Assembly (NCBI RefSeq): GCF_014287795.1
Contig: NZ_JACOON010000004.1
Span: 186,001-250,000 of the forward strand
Length of the DNA stretch: 64,000 bases
Source: Christensenella tenuis
GTDB taxonomy: Bacteria; Bacillota; Clostridia; Christensenellales; Christensenellaceae
Direction: 5' to 3'
Of the stretch, positions 32,319 through 39,350 are shown in pieces. Numbering within the stretch: the stretch's first letter is position 1; every line of letters begins with the position of its first letter. A model generated the notes under the pieces. That model was not told the DNA's origin. It searched no databases and saw nothing but the letters and a program-made list of their open reading frames with translations. The position numbers and the translations under genes are program-made.

Positions 32319-32654
32319 TCATCTTGAAAGGATCCCCGCACGCTGCATTAATTTACGCATTTGCGCGCAGATTTCTTGGAACTCTGCACGCGCAATGCTT
32401 TCCCTTGCCACGAAAACAAGGCTGTAATGGCCGCTTAATTCCGGCAAAACGGTGCGGTATGCTTCCTTCATGCGCCGCCGCGCGCGGTTCCGTACGACGC
32501 TGTTTCCCACCTTTTTGCTGACGGAAAAACCGACGCGTACGCCGCCATACCTGCTTTTTGCGCAAATAAGGGTCATATCGCGGGATCCTGCGGGTTTTCC
32601 CCGCCTGTAAACAAAGTTAAATTCTTTGTTCTTTTTTAACGTGCGTACATCCAA
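32319..32654 (-). CDS. rnpA: Ribonuclease P protein component
   Basis: A 111-residue basic protein: LKKNKEFNFVYRRGKPAGSRDMTLICAK and the RNR motif (VGNSVVRNRARRRMKEAYR). It binds the RNase P RNA and helps tRNA 5' maturation. The only in-frame start giving the right N-terminus is a TTG at 32654, 6 nt after the rpmH stop, with no clear Shine-Dalgarno, suggesting coupling to rpmH translation. Confidence 0.95.
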   Translation of the reverse strand: MDVRTLKKNKEFNFVYRRGKPAGSRDMTLICAKSRYGGVRVGFSVSKKVGNSVVRNRARRRMKEAYRTVLPELSGHYSLVFVARESIARAEFQEICAQMRKLMQRAGILSR

Positions 32655-32660
32655 CGCTTT

Positions 32661-32795
32661 TTACGCAGACAGAACTTTCCTGCCTTTTGCACGTCTTCTT
32701 TTGAGGACATTCCTGCCGGCTTTCGTTTTCATTCTCTTCATAAAGCCGTGAACGCGGCTGCGTTTCTGTTTTTTCGGTTGATACGTCATTTTCAT
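32661..32795 (-). CDS. rpmH: 50S ribosomal protein L34
   Basis: A 44-residue protein, MKMTYQPKKQKRSRVHGF then MKRMKTKAGRNVLKRRRAKGRK, the universal L34 pattern. GGAGA lies upstream of the ATG at 32795. It is the first gene leftward from the origin and is driven by a perfect consensus promoter at 32893-32921. Confidence 0.98.
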   Translation of the reverse strand: MKMTYQPKKQKRSRVHGFMKRMKTKAGRNVLKRRRAKGRKVLSA

Positions 32796-32892
32796 AGCTA
32801 CATCTCTCCATTTTCTACATATAATATATTGTTGGCCGCGCCGGCCGGAAGACTCGGACAGCCATGTTTTTTCCGATAAAAAGACGATTATT

Positions 32893-32921
32893 ATTATATA
32901 ATTTTTGCTGTCAAGTGTCAA
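32893..32921 (-). promoter_or_regulatory. Perfect consensus promoter of the rpmH operon
   Basis: On the minus strand: TTGACA (32916-32921), 17-nt spacer, TATAAT (32893-32898). A second TTGACA lies within the spacer (32909-32914). Confidence 0.9.
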
Positions 32922-33009
32922 GGTAAAAGCCGCTTTAAGGCCCGTCCCCAAAACGGTTCTCTTTGACCCCGTGCCATAGATATTGGGGTCTCCTTCTTTC
33001 CTGTGCCCT

Positions 33010-33018
33010 TTTTCCACA
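33010..33018 (+). other. Near-consensus DnaA box
   Basis: TTTTCCACA, one mismatch to TTATCCACA. Confidence 0.5.
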
Positions 33019-33106
33019 TTTTAATAACTATATCTAGTATTTTCCCTTTTTTTCCGCGCTTTCTAAAAACAAAAATACTTTTTTCATCTACCATTCCGGC
33101 GCTTCC

Positions 33107-33117
33107 TGTGGTATAAT
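33107..33117 (+). promoter_or_regulatory. Extended -10 promoter of dnaA
   Basis: TGTGG-TATAAT with TATAAT at 33112-33117, about 165 nt before the dnaA start. DnaA boxes lie downstream in the leader, suggesting autorepression. Confidence 0.65.
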
Positions 33118-33161
33118 AAACCTCGCGGAAAGCCTTATTTTATGCACATTTTCGCGCAAAT

Positions 33162-33182
33162 TGTGGATAACTTTGTGGATAA
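33162..33182 (-). other. Pair of consensus DnaA boxes
   Basis: TGTGGATAA twice (33162-33170 and 33174-33182), 12 nt apart start to start; each is the complement of TTATCCACA. Confidence 0.9.
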
Positions 33183-33238
33183 TTCCGGACTTATTTTTTA
33201 AAAAGGTTTTGACATAGGCTTCCCGCCTGTGCAAAAAG

Positions 33239-33247
33239 TTATCCACA
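33239..33247 (+). other. Consensus DnaA box
   Basis: TTATCCACA, perfect match, opposite in orientation to the pair at 33162-33182 and 34 nt before dnaA. Confidence 0.9.
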
Positions 33248-33280
33248 GAGATCAAATATGGAGCTGGAGTTAAACGGTAC

Positions 33281-34681
33281 ATGAGTGTCTTTAATATTTT
33301 ATGGGAAAAAACGCTGAATTACCTGGAAGAAGACCTTCCAATGTTTCAGTTTAATGTGTGGATCAAGGAACTAAAGCCCGTGCATGAAGAAAACGGCGCT
33401 TATTTCTTTGAAGTATCGAGCCCGATGCACAAAAACCTGATGGAAGAAAAATATGCGGAGAAAATCCGCCTTACCATGCAGCTCGCCTATGAGGAGCTTT
33501 ACGGCGTTCCGGGCGCGGACATCCGCCCGGAATTTATTACGCCCCAGGATTCTTCCAAACTGAATATCAGCCGGAAAAAAGAAGAACCCCAGCCAGCCCG
33601 CGAAGTAAAAACAAATTTAAATCCGAACTATACGTTTGATACGTTTGTAGTGGGCGAAGCCAATAAATTCGCCAATGCCGCGGCCCTTGCCGTGGCGCAG
33701 GCCCCGGGGCGCGCCTATAATCCGCTGTTTTTATACGGCGGCGTTGGGCTTGGAAAGACGCACCTCATGCACGCGGTGGGCAACCACATCCTGCAGGAGA
33801 ACCCGGAAGCGGAAATCGTTTATGTCACAAGCGAAACGTTCATGAACGAGCTGATCCGCATGATTCAGCTGACAAACAACAGGGCCAATATCGACCTGCG
33901 CGAACAGTTCCGCAGGAAATACCGCAATATTGACGTGCTGCTGATTGACGATATCCAGTTTATCGCGGGCAAAGACGTAGCGCAGGACGAATTTTTCCAC
34001 ACGTTCAACGCGCTGCGGGATATGAATAAACAAATCGTCATTTCATCCGACCGGCCTCCCAAGGAAATGGAAAAGCTGGAAGAACGAATGCGCTGCCGGT
34101 TTGAATGGGGCCTCATTGCGGACATCAAAATGCCGGATTATGAAACGCGGGTGGCCATTCTTTTGAAGAAGGTGCAGGCGCTGCGGTCGGTGAATCCCTC
34201 CGCGCTTCCCATCCGGGATGATACCCTACATTATATAGCACAGCAAAAAAATTCAAATATCCGTACGCTTGAAGGCGCTCTGCAAAAGGTAATTATGTAC
34301 GCAGAGCTGCACAAAGACTCCCTTCCTTCAGGGGAAATTGACGCTTCCGTCGCCCAGCGTGCACTGGAAGACTTTTTTGCATCCCCTTCCGTGCGGGCCA
34401 TTACGCCAAAGGGCGTTATTGATGTGGTGTGCGAATATTTTGATATCCGTGAAGAGGATATCCGCGGCCAGAAACGGAACCGCGAATACGTATTTCCCCG
34501 GCAGATTTCTATGTTTGTGCTGCGTGACCTGACGGATAACTCCTATTCCAAAATTGCTGAATTTTTCGGACGGGACCATTCCACCATTATGCACGCGGAA
34601 GAAAAAATCAAAAAGCAAATGAAGGAAGATCCTGAACTGAAAAAAGTAGTGGAGGATATCGAGGCGAAAATAAAAGGATAA
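33281..34681 (+). CDS. dnaA: Chromosomal replication initiator DnaA
   Basis: A 466-residue AAA+ initiator with the standard four domains. Domain I is at about 1-85 (WEKTLNYLEEDLPMFQFNVWIKEL). A short linker follows. Domain III has Walker A at 153-160 (GGVGLGKT), Walker B VLLIDDIQF and sensor region SSDRPPKEM. Domain IV carries the DNA-binding signature GRDHSTIMHAEEKI. It binds TTATCCACA boxes at the adjacent origin, unwinds DNA and recruits the loader. It begins the rightward cluster. Confidence 0.98.
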   Translation: MSVFNILWEKTLNYLEEDLPMFQFNVWIKELKPVHEENGAYFFEVSSPMHKNLMEEKYAEKIRLTMQLAYEELYGVPGADIRPEFITPQDSSKLNISRKKEEPQPAREVKTNLNPNYTFDTFVVGEANKFANAAALAVAQAPGRAYNPLFLYGGVGLGKTHLMHAVGNHILQENPEAEIVYVTSETFMNELIRMIQLTNNRANIDLREQFRRKYRNIDVLLIDDIQFIAGKDVAQDEFFHTFNALRDMNKQIVISSDRPPKEMEKLEERMRCRFEWGLIADIKMPDYETRVAILLKKVQALRSVNPSALPIRDDTLHYIAQQKNSNIRTLEGALQKVIMYAELHKDSLPSGEIDASVAQRALEDFFASPSVRAITPKGVIDVVCEYFDIREEDIRGQKRNREYVFPRQISMFVLRDLTDNSYSKIAEFFGRDHSTIMHAEEKIKKQMKEDPELKKVVEDIEAKIKG

Positions 34682-34683
34682 CC

Positions 34684-34692
34684 TGTGGATAA
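34684..34692 (-). other. Consensus DnaA box between dnaA and dnaN
   Basis: TGTGGATAA immediately after the dnaA stop codon. A near match, TTTTCCACA, follows at 34828-34836 beside CAATCCACA at 34837-34845. Confidence 0.8.
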
Positions 34693-34903
34693 AAAAAACA
34701 GGCGAAAACGGCCGGACTGCTTCATGCACAAAGAGGGCACAATCCATCAACCGTTTTTTCCGGTTTACACCAGAGTTATCCTCCCTTAAAAAAATATAAA
34801 ATGGCTTTGCTTTAGGGAAAAAAAATGTTTTCCACACAATCCACACCCCCTAATACAGCCATTACTGCCTATCTAATAGAATAAAAACATGGAGGAAAAA
34901 GGC

Positions 34904-36004
34904 ATGCAATTTACTTGTGCGAAAGAAGACCTGCTCACAGCCATCGGGACGGTAAACCGTGCGGCTTCTAAGATGCAAAAGACCATACTGGAATGTATTC
35001 TGTTTTCCTGCGCGGAAGAGGTCATTACCCTGCGCGCGACAGATATCGCGCTTTCCATCAAAACGGAAATGAACGCGCAAATTGAACAAACGGGGGAAGC
35101 GGCCATTCCGGCAAAACTTTTATATGAAATCATCAGCCGTTTTCCGGAAAGCGACGTGACCTTTAAAAGCGTAGGGGAAACTTCAATGGAGATCAGCTGC
35201 CTTAATTCGAAGGTGGTGCTCCAGCAAATGAATGCGGATGAATTTCCGGTTTTCCCGGAACTTGAAGATAAGGAGCAGATTAAAATTCCGCAATGTGCTT
35301 TGCGCACTATGATTAACCAGACGCTGTTTGCCGCCGCAGTGAATGAAGACAAACCAATCCTTACGGGATTGCTGTTTGATATTGAAAAAGACAGCCTTAC
35401 GGTTGTGGCGCTGGATGGATACCGTATGGCGGTGCGAAAGCAAACTGCTATTTCGGATATTGAAAAGAAATGCGTGATTCCCGCGCGTACGCTGCGGGAG
35501 GTTTCCCGCATTATCTCCGATTCGGAAGAAAATATAAAAATTTCCATCAGCGGCAATATGGCGCTCTTTGAAGCGGGCAATACGGAAATTTATACGAGGC
35601 TGCTCGAAGGGGAATATATCAACTACCGGAATCTTTTGCCGGCGGACTGCGCAACCAGCGTGAAAGTGGAAACAAATATGCTCAAAGAAAGCCTTGAACG
35701 CGCGTCTATCCTTGCGCGCGAAGGCAACAACAACGTCGTTAAATTTGAAATCAGAGAGAAAAACCTGGAAATTACGTCTAATTCGGAAATGGGCAACATT
35801 GACGAACAGATTCCAGTGCTCACGGAAGGAAAAGACCTTAAAATTGCATTCAATGCCAAATACGTGCTGGATGTGTTGAAAAACGTGGAAGAACCGGAGG
35901 TGCTCATGCAGTACAATACCGGAGTCAGCCCGTGTGTCGTGAAGCAGGAGAATTCGGATGCGTATGAATACCTGATCCTGCCCGTACAGCTGCGGGAGGA
36001 ATAA
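34904..36004 (+). CDS. dnaN: DNA polymerase III beta sliding clamp
   Basis: A 366-residue clamp with three repeated domains: MQFTCAKEDLLTAIGTVNRA at the N-terminus, LTGLLFDIEKDSLTVVALDGYRMAV in the middle, and LKIAFNAKYVLDVL...SDAYEYLILPVQLRE at the C-terminus. It tethers the polymerase to DNA. The ATG at 34904 has GGAGG eight nt upstream and gives the canonical 366 residues; the upstream in-frame ATG at 34889 overlaps the ribosome site and is rejected. Confidence 0.97.
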   Translation: MQFTCAKEDLLTAIGTVNRAASKMQKTILECILFSCAEEVITLRATDIALSIKTEMNAQIEQTGEAAIPAKLLYEIISRFPESDVTFKSVGETSMEISCLNSKVVLQQMNADEFPVFPELEDKEQIKIPQCALRTMINQTLFAAAVNEDKPILTGLLFDIEKDSLTVVALDGYRMAVRKQTAISDIEKKCVIPARTLREVSRIISDSEENIKISISGNMALFEAGNTEIYTRLLEGEYINYRNLLPADCATSVKVETNMLKESLERASILAREGNNNVVKFEIREKNLEITSNSEMGNIDEQIPVLTEGKDLKIAFNAKYVLDVLKNVEEPEVLMQYNTGVSPCVVKQENSDAYEYLILPVQLREE

Positions 36005-36047
36005 GGGTGTTCCCGCTATAAAAAGAACTGTGCTGGAGGCAAGCAGC

Positions 36048-36134
36048 GTGCCGTGCAAGCGCTGTTGTTGTGAATTTTTCAGTTGTACCGGAAAAAGGAT
36101 CAAGCGCCGCATTAGGCGCAAGAAAGAGAATTAA
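36048..36134 (+). CDS. Candidate 28-residue Cys-rich basic micropeptide after dnaN
   Basis: GTG start with a strong GGAGG eight nt upstream. The product begins VPCKRCCCEFFSCTGKRIKR: five Cys in the first 13 residues, then an Arg/Lys-rich tail (net strongly positive). It ends TAA, 25 nt before the dnaN terminator, so it would be on the dnaN transcript. I do not recognise it. The Cys cluster plus basic tail would suit a zinc-bound nucleic-acid or ribosome-binding peptide, but this is speculation. It could be chance, although an ideal ribosome site makes it worth checking. Confidence 0.35.
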   Translation: MPCKRCCCEFFSCTGKRIKRRIRRKKEN

Positions 36135-36159
36135 AAAACAAAACATAGGTTAAATAAGA

Positions 36160-36209
36160 AACTCGCCAGGAATACCAGAAAAAATCTGGTATTTTGAGCG
36201 GGTTTTTTT
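36160..36209 (+). terminator. Rho-independent terminator of the dnaA-dnaN unit
   Basis: The inner stem AATACCAGA/TCTGGTATT lies within an outer stem AACTCGC/GCGGGTT (one G-U), followed by seven T. It cuts off transcription before the UroD-family gene. Confidence 0.85.
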
Positions 36210-36213
36210 GGTA

Positions 36214-36242
36214 TTGTACAGGCTTTTAGGAAAGACTATATT
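36214..36242 (+). promoter_or_regulatory. Possible promoter of the UroD-family gene
   Basis: TTGTAC, 17-nt spacer, TATATT (36237-36242), 58 nt before the ATG. The -35 is weak. Confidence 0.4.
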
Positions 36243-36299
36243 AAATATAACGGGGAGTCTCATTATTTTAAAATAGAAATCATAAAAGGGGGAGATTTT

Positions 36300-37544
36300 A
36301 TGGAAACAATGCACGGACTGTACAACGCACGAAAAAAAAGAGTGGAGGATGCCGTCAAACTTATTGAACCGGACCGCATACCGCTCGTTCCTGTATTTCA
36401 GGCGTTTCCGGTCTATTATGCGAACAAATGGACGATACAGGACATCATGGAAGACTATACAAAAGCGACCGATGTATACGACTATCTCTATGACCATTTT
36501 CAGCCTGATCTCGGCTGGGATCCGATCCTTTTTTATCCTATCAACTATATGGAGCGCTCGGGGATCAACTGGTTCCGCTGGCCGGGCAACCAGATCAATG
36601 ACCCGAATACAATGTATCAGTTCATCGAAGGGGAATACATGAAGGGAGACGAATATGGGGAAGCGGTCTTTGATATTACGAAATTTATGATGAACAAATG
36701 GATTCCGCGCAGTTTCTCAAAACTTTCCGGCCTTTCCAAAATAGATTTCCGCAACACGATGTGGTTCGGACACATGGGCGCGTTCGCCGCGTTTTCAGAC
36801 CCGGAGGTCATTTCCTCGCTGGAGGCGCTCGTGGAATCGGGCAAAATGCTGGCGGATTGGTTTGGTTATCTTGCGGAGTATCAGGTTCACATGAAAGAAA
36901 AATATGGGATTCCGCCGATCTATGCGGGCTTTGCATACGCGCCCTTTGATATGATCGGAGACAGCATGCGCGGCACGGTAGACATCATGATGGATATGTA
37001 TGACCATGAGGAGGAACTGCTGCGTCTCATCGATGTGATGACAGATTTTGCAATCAAGGATACGATCGCAGGCTGCTCGGGCAAGGAAGTGCCTTATGTG
37101 TGGTACTGGCTGCATAAGGGCGTGGATGAGTTTATGTCTGACGAGCAGTTCAGAAAGTTCTATTGGCCGTCCCTGCGGCGGTATTTGACGGAGGTGGCGG
37201 AGGCCGGGCTCACGCCGATGGTATATGTGGAGGGGGCCTATAATACGCGCCTTGAATATCTGAAAGAGGTGCCGCCGGGCAAGGTCATTTATAATTTTGA
37301 GTATACCGATATGGAAGCGGCAAAAAAGGCGCTGGGCGGACACTCGTGCATCATGGGAAACGTGCCGGCCGTCATGCTGACCTACGGCACGCCGGATGAA
37401 GTCAAAGATTACTGTAAATGGCTCATCGATACATGCGCGCCGGGAGGCGGCTATATCATGGACACGGGGACGATGGTGGACGACGCGAAGCCGGAGAATA
37501 TCGAAGCGATGTTCGAGACGACGCTTATCTATGGCAAACGGTAA
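36300..37544 (+). CDS. Uroporphyrinogen-decarboxylase (URO-D) superfamily protein
   Basis: A 414-residue TIM-barrel protein of the URO-D/MtaA superfamily: N-terminal RVEDAVKLIEPDRIPLVPVFQAFPVYYANK, central FAYAPFDMIGDSMRGTVDIMMDMYDHEEELLRLIDVM, and C-terminal CIMGNVPAVMLTYGTPDEVKDYCKWLID with PGGGYIMDTGTMVDDAKPENIEAMFE. It is longer and less conserved than HemE and has no heme genes nearby, so it is more likely a methyltransferase-like or uncharacterised paralogue. It sits between dnaN and recF, a place normally closed to other genes apart from a small S4 protein, and has its own terminator upstream and a possible promoter. GGGGGAG precedes the ATG. Confidence 0.85.
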   Translation: METMHGLYNARKKRVEDAVKLIEPDRIPLVPVFQAFPVYYANKWTIQDIMEDYTKATDVYDYLYDHFQPDLGWDPILFYPINYMERSGINWFRWPGNQINDPNTMYQFIEGEYMKGDEYGEAVFDITKFMMNKWIPRSFSKLSGLSKIDFRNTMWFGHMGAFAAFSDPEVISSLEALVESGKMLADWFGYLAEYQVHMKEKYGIPPIYAGFAYAPFDMIGDSMRGTVDIMMDMYDHEEELLRLIDVMTDFAIKDTIAGCSGKEVPYVWYWLHKGVDEFMSDEQFRKFYWPSLRRYLTEVAEAGLTPMVYVEGAYNTRLEYLKEVPPGKVIYNFEYTDMEAAKKALGGHSCIMGNVPAVMLTYGTPDEVKDYCKWLIDTCAPGGGYIMDTGTMVDDAKPENIEAMFETTLIYGKR

Positions 37545-37692
37545 AAAGACAAAAGAAACGCGGCTGCTGAAGCCGTCAAAATGTGACGCCATCCCGCAAT
37601 CAGAACAATCATAGCGCCTCCTGGAATAGTTTACTTTTCCAGAATAGCACAGCGGCGTGGAAAATGCCGCTTCCTGCAAAAAAGTGGAGGGC

Positions 37693-37703
37693 TGTGGTAT
37701 AAT
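37693..37703 (+). promoter_or_regulatory. Extended -10 promoter of recF
   Basis: TGTGG-TATAAT (37698-37703), the same element as upstream of dnaA and remB, 43 nt before the recF ATG. Two small hairpins (CTGGAA/TTCCAG near 37619-37641 and AGCGGC/GCCGCT near 37651-37672) precede it. Confidence 0.6.
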
Positions 37704-37745
37704 GGGAATAAAGAACACGCAAGCGCTTTTTTTGAAAGGATTCCC

Positions 37746-38822
37746 ATGTATCTGACGAGGCTGAAGCTGATTCATTTCAGGAATTATGAACAACTGAACC
37801 AATCTTTTTATCCTGGGGTGAATGTGCTTTATGGCAGGAACGCGCAGGGAAAAACGAATATACTCGAAGCTATCCATATCTGTGGAAATGGGAAATCTTT
37901 TCGCGTAAACGCGGACAGCAAAGCCGTGATGGAAGGCAAGGAGGGAGCATACCTTTTTGCGGAATACGCGGAAAATATAGACCGTTCCGTCGAAGTGCTG
38001 ATTGGCAAGGACAGGAAAAAAAGCCTTAAAATAGATGGAATTCCCGCCAAAAACCTGAAAGAGCTTCTGGGAAACCTTTTTGTGGTGGTCTTTTCCCCGG
38101 AAGATATGAAAATGGCCAAAGAAGCGCCCTCCCTGCGGCGCGGTTTTCTGGATGGGGAAATTTCAAAGATCAGGCCTTCTTACGTGGATGCGCTGAAAAA
38201 TTATACGAAGATCGTCGCCCAGAAAAATGCGGCGCTGCGGCGGGAAAATAAGAACACGGGCGTGGTGCTCGACGCATACAACGCGCAGCTTACAGGCTAT
38301 ATTCGCATCATCCTCAAAAACAGGAAAGCCTATGTGAATAAACTGGGCGAATATGTGCGGGAGACGCACCGCGCTATTTCCGGCGGCACGGAAGAAATTT
38401 CCATCGTCTATAAGGAGACGATTCCGGAAACAGAAATCGCACAAACGCTGAAAAAGCTGCGTGAAAAGGAACTTGTTGAGGGAACGTGCGGAGCAGGGCC
38501 ACATAGGGACGATATGGAAATCCTGATCAATGGAAAGGATATCCGCGTTTTTGCGTCGCAGGGGCAGCTGCGCACGCTGATGCTCGCCATCAAAACGGCT
38601 TGCCTTAAAATTCTCGAAGAAAGCACGGGGGAAACGCCGGTGCTGCTTTTAGACGACGTTTTTTCCGAACTCGACCAGACGCGCAAGAAAAACCTTCTAA
38701 GAACCCTGAAAGGGATACAGGTCTTTATTACCACAGCGGACGACGCAGATGCAAAGCTCCTTTCGCGCGCGCACCTTTATTATGTGGAAAACGGAACGGT
38801 GCGGGAACGGGAGCAAAAATAA
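37746..38822 (+). CDS. recF: DNA replication and repair protein RecF
   Basis: A 358-residue SMC-like ATPase. The N-terminus is MYLTRLKLIHFRNYEQL, Walker A is GRNAQGKTNILEAI, the signature region is FASQGQLRTLMLAIKTA and Walker B is PVLLLDDVFSELD. It promotes RecA loading on gapped DNA with RecOR. It has its own promoter, 200 nt after the UroD-family gene. Confidence 0.97.
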   Translation: MYLTRLKLIHFRNYEQLNQSFYPGVNVLYGRNAQGKTNILEAIHICGNGKSFRVNADSKAVMEGKEGAYLFAEYAENIDRSVEVLIGKDRKKSLKIDGIPAKNLKELLGNLFVVVFSPEDMKMAKEAPSLRRGFLDGEISKIRPSYVDALKNYTKIVAQKNAALRRENKNTGVVLDAYNAQLTGYIRIILKNRKAYVNKLGEYVRETHRAISGGTEEISIVYKETIPETEIAQTLKKLREKELVEGTCGAGPHRDDMEILINGKDIRVFASQGQLRTLMLAIKTACLKILEESTGETPVLLLDDVFSELDQTRKKNLLRTLKGIQVFITTADDADAKLLSRAHLYYVENGTVREREQK

Positions 38823-38997
38823 TTTTCCTGAAACAAAGGGGAGGACGAACTCCGGCTGGGTTTTCAGGCTAAAAATCATAGTATAACCATTGATTTCGTT
38901 TTTTAATGTGCTCACGCCTTCTGAAACCGTTTTTAAGTCCGCATTCCATTCCCCCCATTGACCCTGCCGCAGAATCGCGGAAAAACCGAAAAAACCC

Positions 38998-39026
38998 TTT
39001 CAAAACACATCCTTTTGTGGTATAAT
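38998..39026 (+). promoter_or_regulatory. Promoter of remB-gyrB
   Basis: TTTCAA (38998-39003), 17-nt spacer, TATAAT (39021-39026) with TGTGG extending the -10. The 229-nt gap after recF shows no ORF. Confidence 0.65.
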
Positions 39027-39051
39027 AAAGATGTATTTTATGAGGTGTTTT

Positions 39052-39321
39052 ATGATTTTGCATTTGGGCAGTGATTACTTTGTAAAAACAAAAGAAATCC
39101 TGATGATTCTGGATTATGAAGAGGCTGCGTGTAATAAAGATACAAGCCTCTTTTTAAAGGATATGGAAACCACGGCGCTTGCCGGAAAGCCCCGGGCCGT
39201 GGTCATCACGGAAGAACAGGGAACACACAAAGCATACTTATCGCCGATTTCTCCGCGTACGCTGATGAGGCGGGGCAGCGGGGATAAGGACGCTTTTCTG
39301 CGAAATATTTCACAGAAATAA
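39052..39321 (+). CDS. remB: RemB/YaaB-like extracellular matrix regulator (DUF370)
   Basis: An 89-residue protein: MILHLGSDYFVKTKEILMILDYEEAA at the N-terminus and PRAVVITEEQGTHKAYLSPISPRTLMRR, as in Bacillus RemB (YaaB), which sits between recF and gyrB there too. RemA/RemB proteins form ring-shaped assemblies; RemA binds DNA and activates biofilm and osmoprotection genes, while RemB's role is less defined. The ATG at 39052, preceded by GAGGTG, was chosen over the upstream 39031. Confidence 0.9.
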   Translation: MILHLGSDYFVKTKEILMILDYEEAACNKDTSLFLKDMETTALAGKPRAVVITEEQGTHKAYLSPISPRTLMRRGSGDKDAFLRNISQK

Positions 39322-39350
39322 AAGTTTAGACAGAAAAAAGAGGGATAAAT

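Larger units (their letters stand above)
32796..33280. other. oriC: Probable replication origin region (oriC), rpmH-dnaA intergenic
   Basis: A 485-bp gap at the point where gene orientation flips from minus to plus. It contains two minus-strand and one plus-strand consensus DnaA boxes, one near-match, AT-rich tracts (32812-32830, 32880-32906, 33020-33060) and the divergent rpmH and dnaA promoters. Bacillota often have a bipartite origin, with further boxes between dnaA and dnaN, as seen here at 34684 and 34828. Confidence 0.8.
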
